A DNA stretch of 64,000 nucleotides from Streptomyces lucensis JCM 4490 (GCF_014650035.1 NZ_BMUE01000005.1:371658-435657), one strand, 5' to 3'; counted from the first letter of the stretch, positions 26,555 to 35,588 are shown. Program-made: numbers and translations. The notes: generated by a model from the letters alone, not told the origin.

Positions 26555-27973
26555 ATGTTCGATCCGGTCATAGCGCCGAGCGGCACACTGCTCGGCCTCC
26601 TGCAGAGAGGCCGCGGCGACGGCACGCTGCACGCGCTCACCGCCCCCCGCGCCGAAGCGCTCGCGGCGCTCCACCACTGCGTGCTGCGCGACCCCCGCCA
26701 CGACTGGCAGGTGGAGAACCGCTCCCTGTACTACGCCCGGCTCTACCTCGACCTGAACGGCGAGCTGGACGCCATCGAGGCGCACCTCTTCGACCCCGAG
26801 GACGTCCTCGACACCGACGAGTCCCGCACCGGCCTCGCGCTGGCCGTGCTCGGGCACCTCGCCTCCTACGGCAGGCGGGACGCGCTCGAACTGCTGCGCA
26901 GGTACGCCGCCCACGGCTCCAGCTGGGCCTGGGCCCTGGACGAGCTGGCCCTGAGAGACGACGACGCGGGCCTGCGCGCCCTCGCCGCGCCCGTCCTGGC
27001 CCGATTCTCCACCGATCCGGAAGGCGAGGCCGAGCTGGCCGCCGCCGTACGCGACGCCTTCGAGCCGCGCCCCTGGCGGCTGTGGGCCGAGGATCCGCGC
27101 GAATCGATCGCCACGCGCGTGCGGGCGGCCCAGGAGACCGGCTGTTTCGACCGCTGGCAGCGGCAGATGCGGCCCACCGGCCCGCGCCCCGGCTGGAGCG
27201 TGCGAGCCGTCTTCGAGTGGGCCCAGCAGGGCATGGAGCGCGGGGCCGCCCTCCACGTCCCCGCCGCGCGCTGTCTGGTCGCCGTGGCCGGACCCGAGGA
27301 CCGGCCCGAGATCCTCGCGGCCGCGCGGAACGGCGCCGACGGAGCCCGCTGCACCGCACTGCGCTACCTCGCCGAGGGCAACGATCCCGAGGCCCTCGAC
27401 CTGATCGAGGCCGCGGTCGTCGACGGCACGGCGCCCGTCGCGGAGGCCGCCGTCGACGCCTTCGAACGGATGCGCAGTGTCGCCGCCGTCGACCGGGCGC
27501 GCGGCTGGGCCCAGCGCCCCGACGCGCTCGGCGCCGCCGCCGGACGCATGCTCGCCTGCCGTGGCGGCGCACAGGACAGCGACCTCGTCCTGGGCGCGCT
27601 CCGCGAGGCCGTACGCGGTGAGGGGCCCGACGCGCCCACCCTGTGGAGCCTGGTCGACGGCGCCGGACGCCTGGGCATCGCCTGCGCGGCGCCCGTGCTG
27701 CGCCACATCTACCGTGAGACGGCCTCCTCCCACCTGCGCGGCCGCGCCGCCCGCGCCCTGGCCGCCACCGACCCCTCCTTCGCCACCGGCTTCGCCGTCG
27801 AATGCCTCTGGGACTGCGAGGAGACCACCCGCGAAGTCGCCGCCCGGCACGCCGAGACCGGTGACGCCCGGGTCGTGGAGCGACTGCGCCGTCTGGCCTC
27901 CGACCCGGCCGAGGAGGACGAGGTGCAGACGGCGGTGCGCAGCCGTTTCGGACCCGACGGCACAGCCGGCTGA
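26555..27973 (+). CDS. HEAT-repeat-like conserved protein
   Basis: A 472-residue, mostly alpha-helical soluble protein. Its C-terminal two thirds are repeating 30-40-residue helix pairs typical of HEAT or PBS-lyase repeats (RCTALRYLAEGNDPEALDLI, VAEAAVDAFERMRSVAAVD, LRGRAARALAATDPSFATGF, VEDE-like acidic ends). No catalytic motif is seen. It is likely a scaffold or chaperone-like protein. ATG 26555 has only a GAGG at 9 nt; an in-frame GTG at 26540 is the alternative. The gene is a single unit, followed by a strong terminator. Confidence 0.8.
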   Translation: MFDPVIAPSGTLLGLLQRGRGDGTLHALTAPRAEALAALHHCVLRDPRHDWQVENRSLYYARLYLDLNGELDAIEAHLFDPEDVLDTDESRTGLALAVLGHLASYGRRDALELLRRYAAHGSSWAWALDELALRDDDAGLRALAAPVLARFSTDPEGEAELAAAVRDAFEPRPWRLWAEDPRESIATRVRAAQETGCFDRWQRQMRPTGPRPGWSVRAVFEWAQQGMERGAALHVPAARCLVAVAGPEDRPEILAAARNGADGARCTALRYLAEGNDPEALDLIEAAVVDGTAPVAEAAVDAFERMRSVAAVDRARGWAQRPDALGAAAGRMLACRGGAQDSDLVLGALREAVRGEGPDAPTLWSLVDGAGRLGIACAAPVLRHIYRETASSHLRGRAARALAATDPSFATGFAVECLWDCEETTREVAARHAETGDARVVERLRRLASDPAEEDEVQTAVRSRFGPDGTAG

Positions 27974-28033
27974 CCCCAAGACGGCACCCGGCCCGGGCGG
28001 ACGACCGCCTTCTGGGTGAACACCGGATGACCG

Positions 28034-28068
28034 GCGGGTCAGGCGGCCATGACGGCCGTCTGACCCGC
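28034..28068 (+). terminator. Terminator after the HEAT-like gene
   Basis: Positions 28034-28048 pair with 28054-28068 (arm starts GCGGGTCAG) in a 15-bp stem with one G-U pair and a 5-nt loop, 61 bp below the stop. Confidence 0.75.
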
Positions 28069-28212
28069 TCGGGTGCGGACCCCGTGTTTCGTGCGGCCTT
28101 CCCCGCACGGAAGGCGCGGAGGTGACGCGGGCACGTCCAGCACGGCGGCAACACCCGTGTGCGTGTCGTCGCCGTGACCGGATCACCTGGTTCCCCCCGG
28201 CGGCGCCGTGGA

Positions 28213-29082
28213 TCAGCGCCTCCGTACCGGTACGAAGCGGACCGGGGTGCCCGGCACCGCCTGCGCGGCCGCCGGCAGGTCGGCGGCGCGGACCACCGCG
28301 ATCACCGGGTAGCCGCCGGTCGTCGGATGGTCCGCCAGGAAGACCACCGGACGTCCGTCCGGCGGGACCTGGACCGCGCCGAGGACCATGCCCTCGCTCG
28401 GCAGTTCACCGGTGCGGGCCCGCTCCAGCCCGGGTCCCTCGGTGCGCAGGCCGATGCGGTTGCTCGACGGCGACACCCGGTACGCGCGCGTGGTGAGGTC
28501 CCTGACCGCCCGGTCCGTGAACCAGTCCGCGCGCGGCCCCGGGGTCACCCGGAGCACGAGGTGGGCCGGCGGGCGCGGCTGCGGGGCGCCGTCCACCCGC
28601 GCGGGAGGCCCGGGCGATGGGCCGAGCGGCAGCACCGTGCCGTCGGTGAGCGGCGCCGGTCCCAGGCCGGACAGCAGGTCCGTGGCCCGGCTGCCGAGAA
28701 CCGGCTCCACGGCGACGCCGCCGGAGACGGCCAGGTAACTGCGCACCCCGGCGATGGCCGCCCCCGCCTCCAGCAGCTCACCGGCCGGCACCACGACCGG
28801 GGCGCCCCACGCGGCCGGCCGGCCGCCCACCGCGACCGGGCAGGGCGCGCCGCCCACCGCGACGGTCACCGTGGAACGGGCGCGCACCGCACAGCCGTCG
28901 AGGGTCGTCTCCAGGACGGCGGCGTCCGGCGGGTTGCCGACGAGCCGGTTGACGAGCGCGGCCGCGGGCGGGTCGAGCGCCCCGGAGCGGGGCACGCCCA
29001 GATGCGCGTACCCCGGCCGCCCGAGGTCCTGCACCGTCGTCAGCGCCCCGGCCCGCTCGACGACGATCGAACGGTCACTCAT
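28213..29082 (-). CDS. pxpC: 5-oxoprolinase subunit PxpC
   Basis: A 289-residue protein of the KipA/biotin-dependent carboxylase-like family, now known as PxpC, part of the bacterial ATP-dependent 5-oxoprolinase PxpABC. Signature regions are TVQDLGRPGYAHLGVPRSGALD, NPPDAAVLETTLDG, and SNRIGLRTEGPGLE with LGAVQVPPDGRPVVFLADHPTTGGYP near the end. The ATG has GGGGAGGA upstream. It is the last gene of pxpA-pxpB-pxpC, 150 bp after pxpB; this gap contains only GC-rich low-complexity sequence. Confidence 0.92.
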   Translation of the reverse strand: MSDRSIVVERAGALTTVQDLGRPGYAHLGVPRSGALDPPAAALVNRLVGNPPDAAVLETTLDGCAVRARSTVTVAVGGAPCPVAVGGRPAAWGAPVVVPAGELLEAGAAIAGVRSYLAVSGGVAVEPVLGSRATDLLSGLGPAPLTDGTVLPLGPSPGPPARVDGAPQPRPPAHLVLRVTPGPRADWFTDRAVRDLTTRAYRVSPSSNRIGLRTEGPGLERARTGELPSEGMVLGAVQVPPDGRPVVFLADHPTTGGYPVIAVVRAADLPAAAQAVPGTPVRFVPVRRR

Positions 29083-29232
29083 GCGTCCTCCCCGGGGCCG
29101 GACCATCAGTGAGGGACGCTCCGGCCGGCTGCCCTTTCCGGGCCCGGGGCCCGGGCGTGCGGCCCGTCGCGTGGGCCGTCCGGGTGCGGCAGGCGGGCAC
29201 GGGCGGCCCGGCCACGGGTACGCGCGGCCCGG

Positions 29233-29850
29233 TCACACGCCCTCCGCCGGTACGAACCGCACGCGTACTCCCGGCGCCAGCAGGGCGGCGGGCACGCGCG
29301 CGTGGTCCCACAGCACCGCGTCCGTGGTGCCGATCAGCTGCCAGCCGCCCGGCGAGGAACGCGGGTACACGCCCGTGTAAGGGCCCGCGAGGGCCACGGC
29401 GCCGGCCGGGACCGCCGTGCGCGGGGTGGCCCGGCGCGGGAGGTCGTACCGCGCCGGCAAGCCGGTCAGGTAGCCGAAGCCGGGCGCGAACCCGCAGAAG
29501 GCCACCGTGAACTCGGTGCCCGCGTGGATGCGGGCCACCTCGCGTTCGGGCACGTGCCAGTGCGCCGCCACCTCCGCGAGGTCCGGGCCGTCGTACCGTA
29601 CGGGCAGTTCGACCAGCTCACGCGCGCGGGAAGGCGGCGGCGGCACCTCCCAGGAGGCCAGTTCGCGCACCCGGCGGGCCGGGTCGTCCAGTCCGTCGAG
29701 CAGGACCGTCCGGGCCGCCGGGACGATCTCCCGGACGGTCAGCAGGCCCTGCGCGCGGCGCCGCAGCACCTCGGCGTGCAGGGCCCGTGCCTCCTCGTCC
29801 GAGGACACCTCCACCAGCAGCGCGTCGTCGCCGACCGGAAGCGCCCTCAC
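29233..29850 (-). CDS. pxpB: 5-oxoprolinase subunit PxpB
   Basis: A 205-residue KipI/allophanate hydrolase subunit 1-type protein, i.e. PxpB. Conserved stretches are VTREIVPAARTVLLDG-like (VREIVPAARTVLLDG), ELPVRYDGPDLAEVA, FCGFAPGFGYLTGLPARYDLPRRATPRTAVPAG (cited in part) and SPGGWQLIGTTD. With PxpA and PxpC it cleaves 5-oxoproline to glutamate at the cost of ATP. The GTG start overlaps the pxpA stop as GTGA, so it is translationally coupled. Confidence 0.92.
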   Translation of the reverse strand: MRALPVGDDALLVEVSSDEEARALHAEVLRRRAQGLLTVREIVPAARTVLLDGLDDPARRVRELASWEVPPPPSRARELVELPVRYDGPDLAEVAAHWHVPEREVARIHAGTEFTVAFCGFAPGFGYLTGLPARYDLPRRATPRTAVPAGAVALAGPYTGVYPRSSPGGWQLIGTTDAVLWDHARVPAALLAPGVRVRFVPAEGV

Positions 29851-30605
29851 GCGAACGCCTCCAGCCGCACTCCCGCGGTCACCAGCCGCTCGCGCACCCG
29901 GCGGGCCAGTTCCACCGCGCCCGGGGTGTCACCGTGCAGGCACAGCGAGCGGGCACGCACCTCGATGCGCGCGCCGGAGTGCGCGGTGACAGCGCCGGAG
30001 CGCGCGAGGCTCACCGAGCGCTCCACGACGGACTCCGGGTCCGTCACCACGGCGCCCTCACGGCCGCGCGGCACCAGGGTGCCCCCGTCGGTGTACGCGC
30101 GATCCGCGAACGCCTCGGCGACGGCCGGCAGCCCCGCCTCGGCGGCCAGCGCCAGCAGACGCGAGCCGGGCAGGCCCAGCACCGGCAGCGAGGCGTCCGC
30201 GAGGAGCACGCCGTCGACCACGGCACGAGCCTGTTCCGCGTCGTCGACGACCCGGTTGTAGAGCGCGCCGTGCGGCTTGACGTACGCCACGCGCGCCCCG
30301 GCGGCGCGCGCGAACACCTCCAGCGCGCCGATCTGGTAGGCGATCTCGGCCGCCAGCTCCGCGGGCGGCACGTCCATCGCGCGCCGCCCGAACCCGGCGA
30401 GATCCCGGTAGGAGACCTGCGCGCCGATCGTCACCCCCCGCGCGGCCGCCAGTTCGCACACCCGGCGCATGGTGGCCGCGTCCCCGGCGTGGAACCCGCA
30501 GGCCACGTTGGCGCTGGTGACGACGGACAGCAGCTGTTCGTCGTCGGTCAGCCGCCAGCGGCCGAAGCCCTCGCCGAGGTCGGCGTTCAGATCGATCACG
30601 GTCAT
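29847..30605 (-). CDS. pxpA: 5-oxoprolinase subunit PxpA (LamB/YcsF)
   Basis: A 252-residue LamB/YcsF-family protein, PxpA. The family signature is at the start (IDLNADLGEGFGRW), followed by ANVACGFHAGDAATM, SYRDLAGFGRRAMD, YVKPHGALYN and FADRAYTDGGTLVPRG. It provides the catalytic metal-like site of PxpABC. ATG 30605. It begins the pxpABC unit; an MFS transporter lies upstream on the same strand behind a terminator-like hairpin, and a GntR regulator is divergent to it. Confidence 0.93.
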   Translation of the reverse strand: MTVIDLNADLGEGFGRWRLTDDEQLLSVVTSANVACGFHAGDAATMRRVCELAAARGVTIGAQVSYRDLAGFGRRAMDVPPAELAAEIAYQIGALEVFARAAGARVAYVKPHGALYNRVVDDAEQARAVVDGVLLADASLPVLGLPGSRLLALAAEAGLPAVAEAFADRAYTDGGTLVPRGREGAVVTDPESVVERSVSLARSGAVTAHSGARIEVRARSLCLHGDTPGAVELARRVRERLVTAGVRLEAFA

Positions 30606-30639
30606 GGTGGTCTCGTGTCTCCGGTTCTCGTGAGGACGG

Positions 30640-30671
30640 GGCCGGCCGGCCTCGGTCGACGCCGGCCGGCC
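30640..30671 (-). terminator. Hairpin between transporter and pxpA
   Basis: GGCCGGCCGGC (30640-30650) and GCCGGCCGGCC (30661-30671) form an 11-bp stem with a 10-nt loop. It lies in the 194-bp gap between the transporter stop and pxpA, and could end or attenuate read-through. Confidence 0.55.
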
Positions 30672-30799
30672 GGTACTGCTCGTCGCGGGCGCGGGTCAGG
30701 AACCTCCGGTCCGGCGCGTGGGCGACGGCGGACGGCGGCGGCAGGCCGTCACGGCCGCCCGCCGGGTCGCTCCGCGGTCCCCGGTGCGCCGCGTCCGCG

Positions 30800-32119
30800 T
30801 CACGACAGCTCCTTCCCGCGGGTCTCCGGCAGGCCGAGCAGCGCCAGCGCCGCGAGGCCGTAGCCGATCGCGCCGAAGACCAGCGCGCCGCCCACCCCCC
30901 AGCTGTCGGCGAGGAAGCCCACCAGCGTGGGGAACACCGCGCCCACCGCGCGGCCGGTGTTGTACGCGAAGCCCTGGCCGGTGCCGCGCACCGCCGTCGG
31001 GTACAGCTCGCTCAGATAGGAACCGAAGCCGCTGAAGATGGCCGACATGCAGAAGCCGAGCGGGAAGCCGAGCACCAGCAGCAGGGTGCCGGCGCCTTCC
31101 GGGATGTGCGCGTACGCCAGCACGCAACCGGCCGACAGCAGCGCGAACAGCCAGATGTTGTTCCGCCTGCCGAGCCGGTCGGTGAGGTGACCGCCGGTCA
31201 GGTAACCGAGGAACGCGCCGGAGATCAGGAGGGTCAGATAGCCGCCGGTGCCGACGACCGACAGGCCGCGCTCGGACTTCAGGTACGTCGGCACCCATGT
31301 CGCGAGCGTGTAGTAGCCGCCCTGCACGCCCGTGGAGAGCAGGCTCGCGAACACCGTGGTGCGCAGCAGGCCGGGGGCGCCGTCCCGGCCCGGCCGGAAG
31401 ATCGCCGTGAAGGAGCCCCGCACCGAGGCCTGTTCCCGGACCGCGGTCGCCGTGGGGGCGTCGTGCACCCGTCGGCGCAGCCACACCACCAGCAGCGCGG
31501 GCAGCGCGCCGGTCCAGAACATGATCCGCCAGGCCAGAGCGTCGCCGGCGAGGGAGAAGACCAGCGTGTAGACGAGCGCCGCGAGCGCCCAGCCGACCGC
31601 CCAGGAGCTCTGGACCGCGCCGAGCGTGCGCCCCCGGTGCCGTGCGCTCGCGTACTCGGCCACCAGGATGGCCCCGACCGCCCACTCGCCGCCGAACCCG
31701 AGCCCCTGCAGCGCGCGGAAGACCAGCAGCGTCTCGTAGGTGGGCGCGAAGCCGCAGGCCACGGTGAACACGGCGTACGTGATCACCGTGATCATCAGGG
31801 CCCGGACCCGCCCCACCCGGTCCGCGACGATGCCCGCCACGGCACCGCCGATCGCCGAGACCACCAGCGTGACGGTGGTGAACAGCCCGGTCTGTCCGCT
31901 GTTCAGGCCGAAGTGCGCCGCGAGCGTCACCATGCTCAGCGGCAGCGTGAAGTAGTCGTAGGAATCCAGGGCGTACCCGCCGAAAGCGCCGGCGAAGGCC
32001 TGCCGGCCGTCCCGGCCGAGGGCCCGCAGCCAGCCGAACGGGCCGCCCTCGGCGGCGTGTTCGGTTCGAGCCGGGCCTATGCCCCGGGTTGCGGACCGTG
32101 GCGGTGGAGTCGTGCTCAT
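30800..32119 (-). CDS. MFS transporter of the oxoproline locus
   Basis: A 439-residue major facilitator with 12 hydrophobic segments. MFS motifs include GIVADRVGRVRALM and GHLTDRLGRRNN. GFGGEWAVGAILVAEY and GYALDSYDYFTLPLSM place it in the metabolite:H+ symporter/sialate-type group for organic anions. Context suggests uptake of 5-oxoproline or a related acid; this is inference. Start ATG 32119 (an alternative in-frame ATG lies 2 codons upstream). It is upstream of pxpABC and divergent from the GntR gene. Confidence 0.87.
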   Translation of the reverse strand: MSTTPPPRSATRGIGPARTEHAAEGGPFGWLRALGRDGRQAFAGAFGGYALDSYDYFTLPLSMVTLAAHFGLNSGQTGLFTTVTLVVSAIGGAVAGIVADRVGRVRALMITVITYAVFTVACGFAPTYETLLVFRALQGLGFGGEWAVGAILVAEYASARHRGRTLGAVQSSWAVGWALAALVYTLVFSLAGDALAWRIMFWTGALPALLVVWLRRRVHDAPTATAVREQASVRGSFTAIFRPGRDGAPGLLRTTVFASLLSTGVQGGYYTLATWVPTYLKSERGLSVVGTGGYLTLLISGAFLGYLTGGHLTDRLGRRNNIWLFALLSAGCVLAYAHIPEGAGTLLLVLGFPLGFCMSAIFSGFGSYLSELYPTAVRGTGQGFAYNTGRAVGAVFPTLVGFLADSWGVGGALVFGAIGYGLAALALLGLPETRGKELS

Positions 32120-32184
32120 GGGCACCTCGCAGAAGGAGGACGAAGGGTGCGGGAAGTGAGCCGTGCCGTGCGGAGCAACGTAGA

Positions 32185-32201
32185 GGATCGTTCAACGATC
32201 C
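32185..32201. promoter_or_regulatory. GntR operator between transporter and regulator
   Basis: GGATCGTTCAACGATCC (32185-32201) is a perfect palindrome. Its core TCGTTCAACGA (32188-32198) fits the FadR/GntR operator pattern TNGT-N3-ACNA. It lies in the 131-bp divergent spacer. A looser CAACGT/ACGTTG pair (32176-32181, 32212-32217) surrounds it. Confidence 0.75.
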
Positions 32202-32250
32202 CTCAATACCCACGTTGTCTCGTGCCGTTGTCTGCGATTCAATTCCGGGC

Positions 32251-32952
32251 ATGGCAGAGCAGCTGGCGGGACTGGCCGACGACCGTGCCCTCCTGGGGCG
32301 CACCAGCACGGCCGAGAGGGTTTCGGACATCCTCAGAAGCCGCATCGCCGACGGGTACTTCCCGCCCGGAACCCGGCTGTCGGAGGACAGCATCGGCGGG
32401 GCGCTCGGGGTGTCCCGCAACACACTGCGCGAGGCGTTCCGGCTGCTCACACACGAACGCCTGCTGGTCCACGAACTCAACCGCGGCGTGTTCGTCCGGG
32501 TCCTCACCGTCGAGGACGTCGAGGACATCTACCGCACCCGCTCCCTCGTCGAGTGCGCCGTCGTCCGGGGCCTGGGCGACCCGCCGTATCTGCTCCGGGA
32601 ACTGGCTTCGGCGGTCGCCGAAGGCGATGCGGCGGCGGCCGAGAATGACTGGAAAGCGATGGGTACCGCCAACATCCACTTCCACCAGGAGCTGGTCGCC
32701 CTCGCCGGCAGCGAGCGCACCGACGAGCTGATGCGCAGCGTCTTCGCCGAGCTGAGGCTGGCCTTCCACGTCGTCGACGACCCGCGGCGGCTGCACGAGC
32801 CCTACCTCGCCCGCAACCGCCGGATCCTGCAGGCGCTCCAGGCCGGTGACCGGCGCGGCGCGGAGGAGCTGCTGCAGACCTACCTCGCGGACTCCCTGGC
32901 ACGGATGGTGCAGGTGTACCGCCGCCGGGTCGGCGAAGAGCCCGCCCGGTAG
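32251..32952 (+). CDS. GntR/FadR-family transcriptional regulator
   Basis: A 233-residue regulator. The N-terminal winged helix-turn-helix is about 15-85 (STAERVSDILRSRIADGYFP, LSEDSIGGALGVSRNTLREAF) and the C-terminal FCD all-helical ligand-binding domain is about 95-225. FCD metal-binding residues are visible as Asp/His in FHQELVALAG and the late helix RNRRILQALQAGD. It is divergent from the transporter and pxpABC, with a palindrome fitting its family in between, so it probably represses them until an acid effector, perhaps 5-oxoproline, is present. ATG 32251. Confidence 0.9.
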   Translation: MAEQLAGLADDRALLGRTSTAERVSDILRSRIADGYFPPGTRLSEDSIGGALGVSRNTLREAFRLLTHERLLVHELNRGVFVRVLTVEDVEDIYRTRSLVECAVVRGLGDPPYLLRELASAVAEGDAAAAENDWKAMGTANIHFHQELVALAGSERTDELMRSVFAELRLAFHVVDDPRRLHEPYLARNRRILQALQAGDRRGAEELLQTYLADSLARMVQVYRRRVGEEPAR

Positions 32953-33058
32953 GAGCACGCCCCGGAGGCACGGGGAACCGCGCGGCCGGCCGCGGGCGGC
33001 CCGCGCCCCGGCGGCGGCCCCGCTCCCCGCCCGGGGGCAAACCGGCCCAGCCTCTCGT

Positions 33059-33097
33059 TTGGGTCGATGTCAGACCGAGGACCTAGTCTGTCCACCG
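33059..33097 (+). promoter_or_regulatory. Promoter of the condensin-like operon, possibly leaderless
   Basis: TTGGGT (33059-33064) and TAGTCT (33084-33089) are 19 nt apart. A GTG codon at 33097 lies 7 nt after the -10, exactly where transcription should begin, so the first gene may be translated from a leaderless mRNA. Confidence 0.5.
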
Positions 33098-34626
33098 TGA
33101 CTTCGCCTGCACCGACGGACAGCGCTCCGCCCCAGCTCAGCGCGGGGCCGCGCCCGGCTCCGGGCCCGGCCGCCGACGAGGGTCTGGCGCGCCGGCTGCG
33201 CGCGCTCGCCTGCACCGCGCCGCTGCACGACCTCGACGCGCGCAAGGCCAACCTGGCCGGCGAGTACTCGGTGTACGGCATGGCCGAGGTGGCGCTGGCC
33301 GCCATCGACCTCGTCACACTCAACATGGACTTCGACACCGGAGCCGATCACGAGCAGATCGTGGCCCGGCTCGTCCCGCGCATCGCCGCCCAGGCCCCGC
33401 ACCGGCCCGCCGCCGAGCACGAGCGCGTGGCCCGCTGGGTGCTGGAGAACCTGATCAACGTCGGCAGCGTCGACCGCGGCTTCCGCGCCGTCTACGGCAC
33501 CTTCGCGCCGGACGGCACCTACGTCCGCCGCGACTACGACTTCAAGCTGGTCGAGGAGGTCCCCGGCCCCGGCGGCACGGTCTACCTGCGGACCACCGAC
33601 GAAGCCGTCAACGTCCTGGTCGGCGCCCTCGACACCGACGTCACCAGCGCCCAGATCGCCGCCGAGGTGAAGCTGGAGGTGCTGATCAGCCGCGGCCGCC
33701 TCGCCGACGCCCAGCTCGCCGCCGAACAGGCCCGCTACCGCACGGTGCAGTACTCCGAGACCCTGCGCCGCGCCCTGGACGCCACCCGGCGCAACGTGCG
33801 CGCGGTCGACTGGCTCAACTCCGTGCCCGACATGATCGCCGAGGCCCTGGACCACGTGGCCGAGCGCTACCGCCACGAGAACGCCATCCTCACCAACATC
33901 CGCAAGGCCCGCGACGAGACCGAGGACACCGAGCACAAGCGCCGCGCGGCCGAACTGGTCGACATCGTCAAGGACTGCATCCGGCGGCACACCCAGCTCC
34001 AGTCGCGACTGCTGGAGGCCGGTCCGCTCTTCCGCGCCGAACAGGACCGGCAGGCGTTCGCCACCCCGGCGGCGACCTCCGGCACCGACCTGTACGGCCA
34101 CCTCCTCGCCCCCCTCCTGCCGCTGCCGCTGGAGCGGGCGATCCGGGTCACCGACGCGTTCTTCACGGGTGGCACGGGTCTGCGCACACCGGTGTCCGTG
34201 CGGGTCGGCGACCTGGTCGACATCCTGCTGACGCCGCCGGTGGAGCGGGAGCACCTGGGCGCGGAGATGCCGGAGCCGGACCTCATCGCCACCCCGGACG
34301 ACAGCCGGTTCAGCGAGGAGCAGCTGGCCGCCGCCACGGAACTGCTCGACCTGCCCGCCGACGCGCCGCGCAGACTGTCCGGCCTGCTGGCGGAGGCACG
34401 GCGGACAGGGGACCCCGATCTCGCCTACCTGGTGGCCCTGCTGGCGGTCCACGCGGCCAGCCCCGCCGTGGGCACCGCCTACCGGCAGGGCGAGCAGAAA
34501 CTCCTGTTCGCCGTCGACGACGGCACCGAACTGGACGATCCCGAGTTCGGCGGGGCGGACCTGATCGTGGGAACCGCCCTGCTGGACGCGGCGGGCATGG
34601 CCGCGGACCGGACGGAAGCAGCATGA
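33097..34626 (+). CDS. JetA/MukF-like condensin subunit
   Basis: A 509-residue protein and the first of three genes that together resemble a bacterial condensin. A winged-helix-like region is at about 45-180 (AEVALAAIDLVTLNMDF, YLRTTDEAVNVLVGAL). A long helical middle follows (about 190-310: RYRTVQYSETLRRALDATRR, IRKARDETEDTEHKRR), and a C-terminal part with further helices (SEEQLAAATELLDLPAD). Its size, position and helix content fit the kleisin subunit JetA (DUF3375-type) of Wadjet or MukF/MksF. No catalytic residues are seen. GTG 33097 may be leaderless; ATG 33067 is an alternative. The stop overlaps a 12-codon frame leading to the next gene. Confidence 0.7.
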   Translation: MTSPAPTDSAPPQLSAGPRPAPGPAADEGLARRLRALACTAPLHDLDARKANLAGEYSVYGMAEVALAAIDLVTLNMDFDTGADHEQIVARLVPRIAAQAPHRPAAEHERVARWVLENLINVGSVDRGFRAVYGTFAPDGTYVRRDYDFKLVEEVPGPGGTVYLRTTDEAVNVLVGALDTDVTSAQIAAEVKLEVLISRGRLADAQLAAEQARYRTVQYSETLRRALDATRRNVRAVDWLNSVPDMIAEALDHVAERYRHENAILTNIRKARDETEDTEHKRRAAELVDIVKDCIRRHTQLQSRLLEAGPLFRAEQDRQAFATPAATSGTDLYGHLLAPLLPLPLERAIRVTDAFFTGGTGLRTPVSVRVGDLVDILLTPPVEREHLGAEMPEPDLIATPDDSRFSEEQLAAATELLDLPADAPRRLSGLLAEARRTGDPDLAYLVALLAVHAASPAVGTAYRQGEQKLLFAVDDGTELDDPEFGGADLIVGTALLDAAGMAADRTEAA

Positions 34627-34657
34627 GCAAGCCGGAGAACGACAAGGAGTCACAGCC

Positions 34658-35551
34658 GTGAGCGAGCACGTCGAGTGGAGTGACACGGAGGCGGCCCCCG
34701 CCCCGTCGGCGTCCGCCGCCGTCACCCCGGCCGACGCCGCCGACGCGGCGCGGCTCGTCGCCTTCGGACTGCAGCCCAAGCTGCAGCCCGCGCGTGACCA
34801 GGAGTACGCGGAGCTGCTGCGCCGCTACCGCGAGGACCCGCCGTTCGCACGGCTGGCCGACGCCGTCGCCGCCGGGCTCGGGCTCGTGGTGCTGGAGGTG
34901 TCCCCGCGCGCGGGCATGGCCGTGACGGCCGCGGAGGACTCGGTGTTCGCCGTCCGCATGGGCGACTACGCGCGTCGCGCCGCCGCCGACTCCGGCGACC
35001 GCTTCCTGCACGGACTGGCCCATCTCGCCACCGCCGCCCTCGCGTTCCCGCGCCCGGAGGACCTAGCCGACGACTCCTACATCGGCCGCGTCACGGTCAA
35101 CGGCGTCGACACCTTCGTGCGGCAGGCCTGCCGGCGCCTGGAGGAGCGCGCCGAGGAACAGGGCGAGAACACCGACCCGGCGACGGACGCCCCCGGACTC
35201 GAGGCCGCCTGGCGGATCTGGGCCAGACGCAGCGCGACCGGCGCCACCAAGGACGCCCGCCGTCCGGCCGCCTCCACCACCGGCATCGTCGCGAAGGCCC
35301 TGGCCTTCCTCACCGACTCGGGCTTCCTGCAGCGCACCGGGGACGACCACGGCGGCACCTACCGCACCACGGCCCGCTACCAGCTCCAGGTACGCGACAT
35401 GGCCGCCGGCGCCGCCATGGCCGAACTCCTGGAACTGGGCGTCGTCCCGGTCACCGACGGCACCGCCACCCTGCTGCCCGCCGAGGACACCGACGACCTG
35501 GACCTGGTGGCCGACGCCGGGCTGCCGTTCCACACGCCGTCGCACTCCTGA
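34658..35551 (+). CDS. JetB/MukE-like (KITE) condensin subunit
   Basis: A 297-residue acidic protein placed between the kleisin-like and SMC-like genes. Two winged-helix-like regions can be seen (LAAAALAF-type helices around 100-160; DARRPAASTTGIVAKALAFL and SGFLQRTGDDHGGTYRTTAR around 200-240). This matches KITE subunits such as JetB (DUF4194-type) and MukE/MksE. The start is GTG 34658, with AAGGAG 8 nt upstream. An ATGA-started 12-codon frame (34623-34661) bridges the upstream stop and this start. Assignment rests on synteny and fold impression, not a strong motif. Confidence 0.65.
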   Translation: MSEHVEWSDTEAAPAPSASAAVTPADAADAARLVAFGLQPKLQPARDQEYAELLRRYREDPPFARLADAVAAGLGLVVLEVSPRAGMAVTAAEDSVFAVRMGDYARRAAADSGDRFLHGLAHLATAALAFPRPEDLADDSYIGRVTVNGVDTFVRQACRRLEERAEEQGENTDPATDAPGLEAAWRIWARRSATGATKDARRPAASTTGIVAKALAFLTDSGFLQRTGDDHGGTYRTTARYQLQVRDMAAGAAMAELLELGVVPVTDGTATLLPAEDTDDLDLVADAGLPFHTPSHS

Positions 35552-35588
35552 ACCTTCCGAACCGCCAGAAAACTGACGAGAGTCCGCC

